A stretch of DNA of 64,000 nt. Source: Pseudoxanthomonas kalamensis DSM 18571 (GTDB lineage Bacteria > Pseudomonadota > Gammaproteobacteria > Xanthomonadales > Xanthomonadaceae). The stretch lies in assembly GCF_010211745.1 (NCBI RefSeq), contig NZ_PDWQ01000002.1:248001-312000 (forward strand). Reading direction: 5' to 3'. A model generated the notes under the pieces. It was not told the DNA's origin. It was given only the letters and a program-made list of their open reading frames with translations, and ran no database searches. A program made the translations under genes and the position numbers. Of the stretch, positions 35,159 through 42,841 are shown in pieces (the first letter of the stretch is position 1; the number at the start of each line of letters is the position of its first letter).

Positions 35159-35186
35159 ATGATAATGATTCTCATTACATAGTCAA
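35159..35186 (-). promoter_or_regulatory. hemP promoter (sigma-70 type)
   Basis: On the minus strand TTGACT (35186-35181) and TATCAT (35164-35159) form a -35/-10 pair separated by 16 bp. The Fur box lies across the spacer and part of the -10, the expected place for repression of hemP and the receptor. Confidence 0.75.
35161..35179. promoter_or_regulatory. Fur box between hemP and mneA
   Basis: GATAATGATTCTCATTACA matches 15 of 19 positions of the canonical Fur box (GATAATGATAATCATTATC). It overlaps the hemP promoter on one side and the -35 region of the mneA promoter on the other. Confidence 0.9.
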
Positions 35187-35201
35187 CCCGGACCCCTGCC
35201 C

Positions 35202-35207
35202 TACAAT
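35202..35207 (+). promoter_or_regulatory. Putative -10 box of mneA
   Basis: TACAAT 8 bp before the start of the riboswitch would place the transcription start at about 35214-35216. The -35 is poor, as expected if the promoter depends on an activator or is weak. The Fur box covers roughly -54 to -36. Confidence 0.5.
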
Positions 35208-35216
35208 TCCGGCCAC

Positions 35217-35422
35217 TTTCCTCCGGGGAGTAGCCCATCCGCCTATCTGGCGGGACCGCGCATCAACACACTTGGCCTGCCGGCCATGGTGCGCAGGGGT
35301 CGCGAAGCCTGGCTTCGCCGACCGGGCAAGACCGAAGGCAAGCGTGGCGCAACCCGGAGCCGGGCAGCGCGGCGTTTGCCTTCGCGTCCATGCGAAGTGC
35401 CCGGCTCCTGGAGAAATCCCCC
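35217..35422 (+). promoter_or_regulatory. yybP-ykoY manganese riboswitch and expression platform
   Basis: The leader of mneA carries the two conserved tracts of the Mn2+-sensing yybP-ykoY class: GGGGAGTAGC at 35225-35234 and GGCAAGACCGAAGG at 35325-35338, with paired GC-rich segments between. Downstream, GGAGCCGGGCA (35356-35366) pairs with TGCCCGGCTCC (35398-35408) over 11 bp and encloses a smaller TTCGC/GCGAA hairpin. The ribosome site GGAG (35410-35413) follows immediately. The class turns on Mn exporter genes when Mn2+ is high, and the gene downstream is such an exporter. The exact switching partner strands were not folded computationally. Confidence 0.85.
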
Positions 35423-35995
35423 ATGCTGTCCCTGCAAGCCCTGTGGGTATCCACCGGTACGGTGGCGCTGGCCGAGATCGGCGACAAGACCCAGCTGCTC
35501 GCCCTGCTGCTGGCGGCCCGCTTCCGCAAGCCCTGGCCGATCGCGCTGGGCATCCTCGCCGCCACCGTGGTCAACCATGCCATCTCGGCCTGGCTGGGCA
35601 TGGAAATCTCCAACCTGCTGTCGCCGCAGGTGCTGCGCTGGATCGTCACCGCCAGCTTCATCGGCGTGGCGCTGTGGACGCTCAAGCCGGACGAGCTGGA
35701 TACCGAAGGCGAAAAACTGCCGGCGCACGGCGCCTTCATCGCCACCACCATCGCCTTCTTCCTGGCCGAGATCGGCGACAAGACCCAGGTCGCGACCGTG
35801 CTGCTGGCGACCCGTTATTCGCCGCTGTGGGAAATCGTCGCCGGCACCACCCTGGGCATGCTGCTGGCCAACCTGCCGGTGGTCTGGCTGGGCCACCGTT
35901 TCGCCGACAAGCTGCCGTTGAAGCTGGCGCGCTGGCTGGCCGCGGCGGTATTCCTGGCGCTGGGCCTGTGGGTGGCGTTCCGCGGCATCGGCTGA
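35423..35995 (+). CDS. mneA: Manganese exporter, UPF0016/GDT1 family
   Basis: 190-aa inner-membrane cation exporter. Six hydrophobic segments form two inverted three-helix repeats, each with the family motif E-x-G-D-K-T: VALAEIGDKTQLLAL near residue 16 and FFLAEIGDKTQVATV near residue 112. This matches MneA (Vibrio/Xanthomonas) and TMEM165/Gdt1, which remove Mn2+ (or Ca2+) from the cytoplasm. ATG at 35423 has GGAG upstream and follows a yybP-ykoY riboswitch, which supports manganese as substrate. The divergent neighbour is hemP across a Fur box, linking Fe and Mn homeostasis. An in-frame ATG at 35390 lies inside the riboswitch hairpin and is not used here. Confidence 0.93.
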   Translation: MLSLQALWVSTGTVALAEIGDKTQLLALLLAARFRKPWPIALGILAATVVNHAISAWLGMEISNLLSPQVLRWIVTASFIGVALWTLKPDELDTEGEKLPAHGAFIATTIAFFLAEIGDKTQVATVLLATRYSPLWEIVAGTTLGMLLANLPVVWLGHRFADKLPLKLARWLAAAVFLALGLWVAFRGIG

Positions 35996-36070
35996 TGCCG
36001 GCGCAGCTTGCCGCCACCCCGGCACTGCACTAGTCTGCTTGAATACCTATTGCAAAGAGCCGGGGACTGC

Positions 36071-37408
36071 ATGCTGGAAGCACTTGGGCGTATCGGGTTC
36101 GGCCTGTTCGGGCTGGCGGTCTTGATCGGCATCGCCTGGGTCTTCTCCAGCAACCGCAGGCAGGTCAGCTGGAAGCTGGTCGCCACCGGCCTGGTGCTGC
36201 AGATCGTGGTGGCCTGCTTCGTGTTGCTGACCCCGTTCGGCGCGGCCATCTTCGATGCGCTCAGCAGCGGCTTCGTCAAGCTGCTGGGGTTCACCCAGCA
36301 AGGCAGCGCGCTGATCTTCGGCAGCCTGGCCGACACCAATCTGGTCGGGCAGACCTTCGCCCTGGGGGCCGGCGACACCTCCGCCGGCGCAGCCGGCAAG
36401 TACGGTTTCATCTTCGCCTTCCAGGTGCTGCCGACGATCATCTTCTTCGCCTCGCTGATGAGCGTGCTGTACCACATCGGGGTGATGCAGGCGATCGTGC
36501 GCGGCATGGCCTGGGGCATCACCAAGCTGATGCGGGTGTCCGGCGCGGAAACCCTCAGCGTGTGCGCCAATGCCTTCATCGGCCAGACCGAGGCGCCGCT
36601 GGTGGTCAAGCCGTACATTATGGGCATGACCCGGTCGGAACTGCTGACCCTGATGGTCGGCGGCATGGCCACCATCGCCGGCGGCGTGCTCGGCGCCTAC
36701 GTGACCATGCTGGGCGGTGGCGATCCGGTGCAGCAGGCCTATTTCGCCAAGCACCTGTTGACTGCCAGCATCATGGCCGCGCCGGCCACCCTGGTCATCG
36801 CCAAGGTGCTGATGCCGGAAACCGGCACCCCGCAGACCCTGGGCACAGTGCACGTGACCGCGGAGAAGACCACCACCAACATCATCGACGCCGCCGCCTC
36901 CGGCGCCTCGGACGGCCTGAAGCTGGCGCTGAACGTGGGCGCCATGCTGCTGGCGTTCACCGCGCTGATCGCGCTGGTCAACGCGCCAATCAGCTGGCTG
37001 GGCGAAGTCAGCGGCATCAACGACATCATCGGCCGCCAACTCGACCTGTCGGTGCTGCTGGGCTACCTGCTGGCACCGGTGGCCTGGGTGATCGGCGTGC
37101 CGTGGCAGGACGCCGGCGACATCGGTTCGCTGATCGGCACCAAGGTGGTGCTGAACGAATTCTTCGCCTATGCGCAGCTGGCCGGGGTCCGCGACGGCCT
37201 GCAGCCGCATTCGGTGCTGATCGCCACCTATGCGCTGTGCGGCTTCGCCAATTTCAGTTCGATCGCCATCCAGATCGGCGGCATCGGCGGGCTGGCGCCG
37301 GAACGGCGCCACGATCTGGCCAGCCTCGGCCTGCGCGCCGTACTGGGCGGCAGCATCGCCACCCTGATGACCGCCACCATCGCCGGCGTGCTGTCGAACC
37401 TGACCTGA
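36071..37408 (+). CDS. Concentrative nucleoside transporter (NupC/CNT family)
   Basis: Na+- or H+-coupled nucleoside symporter of the inner membrane, 445 aa and about ten membrane segments. Family blocks are [33 protein letters not shown] at the N-terminus, [26 protein letters not shown] with the nucleoside-binding QTEAP motif near residue 180, and [10 protein letters not shown] plus [24 protein letters not shown] with the second binding motif. The N-terminal start (MLEALGRIG) is preceded by GGGG. It may be transcribed alone; the gap to mneA is 75 bp. Nucleoside specificity cannot be read from sequence. Confidence 0.93.
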   Translation: MLEALGRIGFGLFGLAVLIGIAWVFSSNRRQVSWKLVATGLVLQIVVACFVLLTPFGAAIFDALSSGFVKLLGFTQQGSALIFGSLADTNLVGQTFALGAGDTSAGAAGKYGFIFAFQVLPTIIFFASLMSVLYHIGVMQAIVRGMAWGITKLMRVSGAETLSVCANAFIGQTEAPLVVKPYIMGMTRSELLTLMVGGMATIAGGVLGAYVTMLGGGDPVQQAYFAKHLLTASIMAAPATLVIAKVLMPETGTPQTLGTVHVTAEKTTTNIIDAAASGASDGLKLALNVGAMLLAFTALIALVNAPISWLGEVSGINDIIGRQLDLSVLLGYLLAPVAWVIGVPWQDAGDIGSLIGTKVVLNEFFAYAQLAGVRDGLQPHSVLIATYALCGFANFSSIAIQIGGIGGLAPERRHDLASLGLRAVLGGSIATLMTATIAGVLSNLT

Positions 37409-37481
37409 CGCAGCAACCGTAACAAAGCGCTAATCGTTCCTGCACTACCCTGTGCCTTCAACCCACCGGAAAGGAGACGTC

Positions 37482-37817
37482 ATGGCCGGAAAATTCGTGA
37501 TCAGCAAGCGTAGCAATGGAGACTTCCAGTTCAACCTGAAGGCCGGCAACGGCCAGGTCATCCTGGCCAGCCAGGGCTATGCCGACAAGTCCGGCTGCAA
37601 GAACGGCATCGAGTCGGTGCAGAAGAACGCACCGGACGATGGCAAGTTCGAGCGCAAGACCTCCAGCAACGGCAAGCCGTTCTTCAACCTGCTCGCCGGC
37701 AATGGCCAGGTGATCGGCACCAGCGAAATGTACGAAAGCGAGGCCTCGCGCGAGAACGGCATCGAGTCGGTGAAGAAGAACGCACCGGACGCCGAGGTGG
37801 TCGACGAGACCGCCTGA
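37482..37817 (+). CDS. yegP: YegP family protein (two DUF1508 repeats)
   Basis: Small 111-aa protein of two tandem DUF1508 modules. Module 1 is KFVISKRSNGDFQFNLKAGNGQVILASQGYADKSGCKNGIESVQKNAPDD; module 2 repeats the pattern KFERKTSSNGKPFFNLLAGNGQVIGTSEMYESEASRENGIESVKKNAPDA. The family (E. coli YegP) has no established function. AAGGAG precedes the ATG at 5 bp spacing, and an intrinsic terminator follows 28 bp after the stop, so it is likely an independent, well-expressed unit. The remnant of a dusB gene begins just beyond the terminator. Confidence 0.94.
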   Translation: MAGKFVISKRSNGDFQFNLKAGNGQVILASQGYADKSGCKNGIESVQKNAPDDGKFERKTSSNGKPFFNLLAGNGQVIGTSEMYESEASRENGIESVKKNAPDAEVVDETA

Positions 37818-37844
37818 TCCACAATGGTAACAACCGCATGACGG

Positions 37845-37869
37845 AAAGCCCGGCACGTCCGGGCTTTTT
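37845..37869 (+). terminator. Rho-independent terminator of yegP
   Basis: AAAGCCCGG pairs with CCGGGCTTT around the 5-nt loop CACGT, and a T-run ends the structure. Confidence 0.9.
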
Positions 37870-37900
37870 CGTGCCCGTACTGCCAGCCGGGATGTGCGTC

Positions 37901-37950
37901 ATGCAGATCGGCCCATATACGCTCGACCCACCACTGGCGCTGGTGCCGAT
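37901..37950 (+). pseudogene. 5' remnant of a native dusB gene
   Basis: The first 50 bp encode MQIGPYTLDPPLALVP, which matches the N-terminus of tRNA-dihydrouridine synthase B (compare MHIGPYRIDPPLVLAPMAGV from the intact gene beside it). Past 37950 the similarity ends at once and the frame codes nothing recognisable. DNA of the remnant and of the intact inverted gene differ at most third positions, so it is not a recent duplication. The wording of the remnant is closer to what I know of Xanthomonas DusB. I interpret it as what is left of the original gene. Confidence 0.75.
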
Positions 37951-38054
37951 TCAAGCCTCTGCAAATGCAGGGCTGGGATCGATTCGGAACGTCCTCCCCA
38001 CCCCGGTCGGGAAATCGGCGACACTCAGGGCGGCCTTTCACCACTCAGGGAAAG

Positions 38055-39053
38055 TCACGCTGCCTTGGCGAATCTGGATAATGCGCCCGACTGCAGTGCC
38101 TCGAAATACTCTCGGGTGAGCCTCATCTGGTCATCGGCGGTTTCGGCCAGATTGACAACCGCCCGGAAACCCGTGTTCTCGGGCCGATCCTTGGAATACC
38201 AGCCCAGATGCTTGCGGGCTACCCGCACGCCACCCTGCTCGCCGTAATGGACATAGAGCTGCTGCAGATGGCCCAGCAGAATGTCACCGACCTCGGCCGG
38301 CTCTGGCGGCGGAAGCAATTCTCCGGTCTTCAGGTAGTGCGAGACCTCGCGAAATATCCAGGGCCGCCCCTGTGCCGCCCGGCCGATCATCAGCGCATCG
38401 GCGCCGGTCAACCTCAGCACATCTCCAGCCTTCACGGGATCCGTGATATCCCCATTGGCCATCACCGGAATCTTCACCGCCTGCTTGATGGCCGCGATGG
38501 TGTCGTACTCGGCTTCGCCGGAATAATGCATGTCCCGGGTACGCCCATGAACTGCCAACGCCTGGATACCCGCCGATTCGGCAATGCGGGCAATGGCGAC
38601 CCCGTTCTTGTTTTCCCGGTTCCAGCCGATCCGGATCTTGAGGGTAACCGGCACGTCCACCGCCCTCACCACTGCATCCAGAATCCGACCGACCAGCACT
38701 TCGTCCTGCAAAAGCGCCGAACCCGCCCAGGCTTTGCAGACCTTCTTGGCGGGACAGCCCATGTTCAAATCCACCACCTCTGCGCCGTGCGCCACGTTGT
38801 AGCGTGCCGCTTCAGCCAGGAACGCAGGTTCAGACCCCGCGATCTGGACGCCCACCGGCTCGGGCTCTCCGGCGTGATCCATTCGCAGCCTGCTTTTCCT
38901 GGTGTTCCAGAAACGGGAATCACTGATCGTCATCTCGGACACGGCATAACCTGCCCCGAGCCGCTTGCACAGCAGGCGGAACGGTTTGTCGGTCACGCCG
39001 GCCATCGGGGCCAGCACCAACGGGGGATCGATGCGGTAAGGACCGATATGCAT
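38055..39053 (-). CDS. dusB: tRNA-dihydrouridine synthase B
   Basis: FMN/NADPH enzyme of 332 aa that reduces uridine in the tRNA D-loop. Blocks are LVLAPMAGVTDKPFRLLCKRLGAG, VGVQIAGSEPAFLAEAARYNVAHGAEVVDLNMGCPAKKVCKAWAGSALL with the catalytic Cys at about 100, AVHGRTRDMHYSGEAEYDTIAAIKQAVKIPVMANGDI and DALMIGRAAQGRPWIF, normal for DusB. The start at MHIGPYRID is by homology; no clear Shine-Dalgarno is seen, and the frame extends upstream without sense. It is inverted relative to the truncated dusB remnant at 37901, and its divergent coding DNA suggests it replaced the original copy. fis, often linked to dusB, is absent. Last gene of the phoD-dusB side of the putative island. Confidence 0.93.
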   Translation of the reverse strand: MHIGPYRIDPPLVLAPMAGVTDKPFRLLCKRLGAGYAVSEMTISDSRFWNTRKSRLRMDHAGEPEPVGVQIAGSEPAFLAEAARYNVAHGAEVVDLNMGCPAKKVCKAWAGSALLQDEVLVGRILDAVVRAVDVPVTLKIRIGWNRENKNGVAIARIAESAGIQALAVHGRTRDMHYSGEAEYDTIAAIKQAVKIPVMANGDITDPVKAGDVLRLTGADALMIGRAAQGRPWIFREVSHYLKTGELLPPPEPAEVGDILLGHLQQLYVHYGEQGGVRVARKHLGWYSKDRPENTGFRAVVNLAETADDQMRLTREYFEALQSGALSRFAKAA

Positions 39054-39166
39054 TTGCCGAGGATCTGAGAGCCTGTCGAAACGGCAGCAGTTTAGTGCAG
39101 TTCGGAGCTGCACCAAGACATCCCGACAACCTTCTCGGGAGCACGCCCGGGCAAATCTCCCGGGTT

Positions 39167-40765
39167 TCAGGCGGACATGACTCCCGGACGCCCGTCTTCG
39201 ACCCGAAACTTCCGGGTAGTCGCGCATGCGCTGTCATGCACGGTTACGCTCTCCGGATTCCTCACCTCCACTTCCACCCCCGATGGCCGCATGTCGAACA
39301 TCAGGTAACCACGGCGCGTGCTGTCTCCGTAGTGCGCATGTGGGTTGGCCGCTATCTTCGCGTCCAGCACCGCTTGGGACATGCTGGGCGAAGTTAGCGA
39401 CGTGCCGACGAACTCGGTGCCGATGATTGCCGACTCCGGACGCGCGTAGTCGGCCTTGACGTCGCAGGCAATTGTGCAGTGGTAGTCGCCGCCGATGATA
39501 AGCGGGTTGCGGACGCGGTGGTGCTGCAAGCCGGAAACCATCCGGTCGCGGGCCTTTGGATAGCCGTCCCAGGCGTCGGTGAAAAACTCGGACCCCTCGT
39601 CGGAAGGTGTGGGAAGCGGTGACACCAGGCTTTGCTGCATGATCACGTTCCAGCGCTCTTTGCTCGCGGCGAACTGCTTGTCGAGCCAGGTTTCCTGTGT
39701 GTGCCCCAGAATGCTGCGCTTCGGATCCAGCCGCTGTGCGCAGGTCGCATCGGTCACATCGAATCGACTTCCGGCCATGCCGGGGCGCGGGCAGACCATC
39801 GGGTCGCGATACTGGCGGTCGTCCAGCACGTGGAAACGGGCCAGTCGACCGATCTGGAAACCACGGTAAAGCTGCAAGCGCCGATCCGGCAACAGCGCAC
39901 CCATGGGCAGCGGCTGGTGTTCGAAGTACGCCTGCAGCGCGTTGGCACGGCGTTCGGGAAAGTTCGGGTCGTAGTCCTCGCCCCGTTCACCGCCCCAGTC
40001 GTTCATTACCTCGTGGTCGTCGATGGTGAGCATCCACGGCACGGCTTGATGCATCGCCTGTAGATCCGGGTCAAGCTTGTACTGCGCGTAGCGGGCACGA
40101 TATTCCTGCAGCGAATAGGGTTCGGGATGGGCATGCACCCGCACGCGTCGGTCGCTGGCGTTGTATTCGTAGATGTAGTCACCGACGAAGCAGACCATAT
40201 CCGGATCGTCGCGCAGCATATGTCGGTAGGAGGAGAAGTAGCCCATCTCGAAATGCTGGCAGGAAGCAAGCGCGAAGCGCAGCCTGTCGACCTCCGCACC
40301 AGCCGCGGGAAGCGTGCGCGTGCGCCCTACCGGGCTGACCTCGTTGCCAGCGATGAAGCGATACCAATACCAACGATCCGGGGCGAGGCCGGTCACCGGG
40401 ACATGGGCACTGTGCGCCAGGCCGGCCATCGCATACCACCGACCGGATCGCACGACATTGCCGAAATGCTCGTCGGTAGCAACTTCCCAGCGCAACGGAA
40501 CCTGCATCACCCCCATTCCACCGTCATGCAACGGATCCGGGCACAGGCGGGTCCACAGTACGAAGCCGTCAGCAGAAGGCGTCCCGGAAGCGACTCCGAG
40601 TTTGAACGGATAGTCCGGGAACAGGACCAAGCGGCTTGCCGTGCGTGCCGGCTCGACGCAGGCCAGCAGACCAGCCGAAATCACTGTCTTGAACAATTGC
40701 CGGCGCTGCAACGACACGAGGTCACCGGGAACTGCTTGTCGCGGCGGTCGGTGGTGCTTCTTCAT
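39167..40765 (-). CDS. phoD: PhoD-like alkaline phosphatase/phosphodiesterase, Tat-exported
   Basis: 532-aa secreted phosphatase. The N-terminus has the twin-arginine signal LQRRQLFKTVISAGLLACVEPARTA near residues 23-47. The PhoD core follows: PFKLGVASGTPSADGFVLWTRL, then ASCQHFEMGYFSSYRHMLRDDPDMVCFVGDYIYEY, WMLTIDDHEVMNDWGGERG and WNVIMQQSLVSP, LIIGGDYHCTIACDVKA near the C-terminus. PhoD enzymes depend on Ca2+ and Fe3+ rather than zinc, based on known structures. GAGGA precedes the ATG at 40765. The 77-aa gene at 40893 is upstream on the same strand. Pho-box sequences were not identified. Confidence 0.92.
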   Translation of the reverse strand: MKKHHRPPRQAVPGDLVSLQRRQLFKTVISAGLLACVEPARTASRLVLFPDYPFKLGVASGTPSADGFVLWTRLCPDPLHDGGMGVMQVPLRWEVATDEHFGNVVRSGRWYAMAGLAHSAHVPVTGLAPDRWYWYRFIAGNEVSPVGRTRTLPAAGAEVDRLRFALASCQHFEMGYFSSYRHMLRDDPDMVCFVGDYIYEYNASDRRVRVHAHPEPYSLQEYRARYAQYKLDPDLQAMHQAVPWMLTIDDHEVMNDWGGERGEDYDPNFPERRANALQAYFEHQPLPMGALLPDRRLQLYRGFQIGRLARFHVLDDRQYRDPMVCPRPGMAGSRFDVTDATCAQRLDPKRSILGHTQETWLDKQFAASKERWNVIMQQSLVSPLPTPSDEGSEFFTDAWDGYPKARDRMVSGLQHHRVRNPLIIGGDYHCTIACDVKADYARPESAIIGTEFVGTSLTSPSMSQAVLDAKIAANPHAHYGDSTRRGYLMFDMRPSGVEVEVRNPESVTVHDSACATTRKFRVEDGRPGVMSA

Positions 40766-40892
40766 GATCGATCCTCGTTCGTTCAAGGCAGCCATTTGTC
40801 CGGCGTTGTGCCGGTACTCTCGCCCCTTGTTCCACATATACGGACTTGCCAATGACGAGTGCCGGCGATGGCGCTGCCGACAATGGGAGATT

Positions 40893-41126
40893 TCAGGAAG
40901 ACGGGCGTGTGTCGAGTTCTTTTCCTGCCCGGAGGAACCAGGTGACCACACGTTGCCGATGCGGCTCACCCCAGCGACGCACGAATTGCTGGGTGTGATA
41001 GTCACTGGCATCCCCGAGTGCCGCGATGCGTTCGCGGATGTAGCTAGCGTTCAACTGCAATCCGCAATCGACCTCAATGCAATACCGCCAGGCTTCGTAG
41101 CTGTCCGGAACAATATCGTCTTTCAT
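40893..41126 (-). CDS. Small conserved hypothetical protein (77 aa)
   Basis: Cytoplasmic, mostly helical protein: MKDDIVPDSYEAWRYCIEVD at the start, then YIRERIAALGDASDYHTQQFVRRWGEPHRQRVVTWFLRAGKE. I recognise similar short unnamed proteins from other Xanthomonadaceae but no function. The ATG has AAGGAG upstream. It is 127 bp upstream of phoD on the same strand and divergent from the Zur-controlled zigA. Two cysteine-poor helices leave no metal-site clue. Confidence 0.8.
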   Translation of the reverse strand: MKDDIVPDSYEAWRYCIEVDCGLQLNASYIRERIAALGDASDYHTQQFVRRWGEPHRQRVVTWFLRAGKELDTRPSS

Positions 41127-41462
41127 GGCGAGGACTCCTTGGGAGCGGACTGGAAGATCAGGCGGACTCAGGACACCGCCTGCAGCGATACCGCGCCGTC
41201 CATGCTCCCAACATCGGCTTCAATCCAATCCCACAGAGACAGCCGCAATGGCAACAAGCCTGCAAGTCAGGACCGAAGGGGAAGCAGCGTCGTCTGGACA
41301 TCGGCATTGGAGTTCCGTGCCCCAGTCAGGCGGCAAAGGCAGTTACACGAAATAAAGCAACTTTGATGATACGTTATAACATTATAATCCATGGTGCCCG
41401 ACACCATGGCTGTCCGCCTGACCGACGGGACCGCAAGTACCTGCCAGCCAAGGATCCATCGC
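41127..41462. other. Intergenic region with Zur-controlled promoter
   Basis: 336 bp between the divergent 77-aa gene and zigA. It holds the Zur-type box and -10 (41368-41390), a leader of about 68 nt before the zigA start, and otherwise no coding potential. In-frame ATG codons at 41391 and 41406 are upstream of the chosen zigA start and lack a ribosome site. Confidence 0.6.
41368..41390 (+). promoter_or_regulatory. Zur-type operator over the zigA -10
   Basis: The 23-bp AT-rich imperfect palindrome has a left half GATACGTTATA that matches 9 of 11 bases of the gammaproteobacterial Zur half-site (GAAATGTTATA). The right half, CATTATAATCC, is weaker. A perfect TATAAT -10 at 41383-41388 lies inside, with TTGATG upstream. 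The downstream genes are zinc-starvation genes, which fits. Confidence 0.7.
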
Positions 41463-42797
41463 ATGCTCCAATCGCCTGCCAACCCTACCCGTCCGCCCTT
41501 GCCGGTTACCGTCCTTTCCGGCTTCCTCGGTGCTGGAAAGACCACCGTGCTCAACCACGTCCTGCGCAACCGTGAAGGCCGCAAGGTCGCGGTGATCGTC
41601 AACGACATGAGCGAGGTCAACATCGATGCGGCGCTGGTCCGCGACGGTGGCGCGGCGCTGAGCCGTACCGACGAGGCTCTGGTCGAGTTCAGCAACGGCT
41701 GCATCTGCTGCACGCTGCGCGACGACCTGATGCAGGAAGTCCGGCGTTTGGCCGACGAAGGCCGTTTCGACTATCTGCTGATCGAGTCGACCGGCATCTC
41801 CGAACCGATGCCGGTGGCAGCGACGTTCGCGGTGCGCGACGAGCATGGTTTCAGCCTGTCCGACGTGGCGCGACTGGACACCATGGTGACCGTAGTCGAC
41901 GGCGCGCGTTTCATCGACGATTTCGGCTCGGCGAAACGTCTTTCCGACATTGGACAACAAGCCGGGCCAGACGATGCGCGTGGCATCGTCAACCTGTTGG
42001 CCGACCAGATCGAATTCGCCGATGTCATCGTGCTGAGCAAATGCGACATCGCCGATCCGGAGAAGCTGGTGCTGACCAAATCCATGCTGCGCGGCCTGAA
42101 TCGCGACGCGAAAATCGTCGAATCGCGCAATGGCGACCTGCCGCTGGATGAGATCCTTGATACCGGCCGCTTCGATTACGTCAAGGCGCAGCTTGCGCCG
42201 GGCTGGATGAAGGAACTCCGTGGCGAACACACGCCCGAGACAGAGGAATACGGCATCTCCAGCTTCGTCTTCAACGCGCGCCGGCCGTTCCATCCACTGC
42301 GTTTCGGCAGCCTTCTCAATCGCGGCCTCGATGGCGTGATCCGCAGCAAAGGTTTCTTCTGGCTGGCCAGTCGCATGGATTGGGTCGGTGAGCTGGCCGT
42401 GGTGGGCGGGTCGACACAGACGCACGCCGCCGGATTTTGGTATGCCGCCCGCCATCGCGTCGACAACGGGAGCATCGGCATGCCGCCTGCGCCCATCGAG
42501 CGAACACTGGCGCCATTGACCGAGCTAGGTTGGGCGCGAGCCGAAGCAGCACGCTGGTCGGCGGCGGCACCTTCACCACTGGAAGTGCCCGACTCCCGGG
42601 AATATCAAGCCATGCAACGCCTGTGGCACCCACTTTGGGGCGACCGCCGCCAGGAACTGGCGATCATCGGTGTGGGGCTGGATGAAGCCCGTACCCGTGC
42701 CGAACTCGAAGCCTGCCTGCTGACCGACGAGGAGATGGCACTCGGACCGGATGGCTGGCTCGGACTGCCCGATCCATTCCCCACTTGGCATCGCTGA
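41463..42797 (+). CDS. zigA: COG0523/CobW-family GTPase, zinc metallochaperone (ZigA-like)
   Basis: G3E-family GTPase of 444 aa. Walker A is GFLGAGKTT (20-28), the metal site CXCC is CICC at 80-83 in [18 protein letters not shown], Walker B-like is [14 protein letters not shown], and the base-recognition motif is VLSKCDIAD (SKCD). The C-terminal CobW_C domain includes [12 protein letters not shown] and the conserved [20 protein letters not shown]. Such proteins deliver Zn to apo-enzymes when zinc is scarce. Placement behind a Zur-type box and directly before znuD supports zinc over cobalt or nickel. The start at 41463 (AAGGA upstream) gives the usual N-terminus; the frame is open to 41391. 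It is followed at 44 bp by the receptor. Confidence 0.9.
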   Translation: MLQSPANPTRPPLPVTVLSGFLGAGKTTVLNHVLRNREGRKVAVIVNDMSEVNIDAALVRDGGAALSRTDEALVEFSNGCICCTLRDDLMQEVRRLADEGRFDYLLIESTGISEPMPVAATFAVRDEHGFSLSDVARLDTMVTVVDGARFIDDFGSAKRLSDIGQQAGPDDARGIVNLLADQIEFADVIVLSKCDIADPEKLVLTKSMLRGLNRDAKIVESRNGDLPLDEILDTGRFDYVKAQLAPGWMKELRGEHTPETEEYGISSFVFNARRPFHPLRFGSLLNRGLDGVIRSKGFFWLASRMDWVGELAVVGGSTQTHAAGFWYAARHRVDNGSIGMPPAPIERTLAPLTELGWARAEAARWSAAAPSPLEVPDSREYQAMQRLWHPLWGDRRQELAIIGVGLDEARTRAELEACLLTDEEMALGPDGWLGLPDPFPTWHR

Positions 42798-42841
42798 TCC
42801 GGAAACACGAATTTCCTTTCCCCCGCCACCTGCAACCTGAA

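Noticed and set aside
35011-35238. 75-codon minus frame across the Fur box
   Set aside because: Overlaps hemP in another frame and spans the promoter and operator.
37838-38119. 94-codon plus-strand frame through the dusB remnant as a complete gene
   Set aside because: Only the first 16-17 residues from 37901 match DusB; the rest is not coding-like.
39090-39166. GC-rich hairpins between phoD and dusB as terminators
   Set aside because: Short stems (TCCCGA/TCGGGA, CCCGGG repeats) without a T-run; termination not supported.
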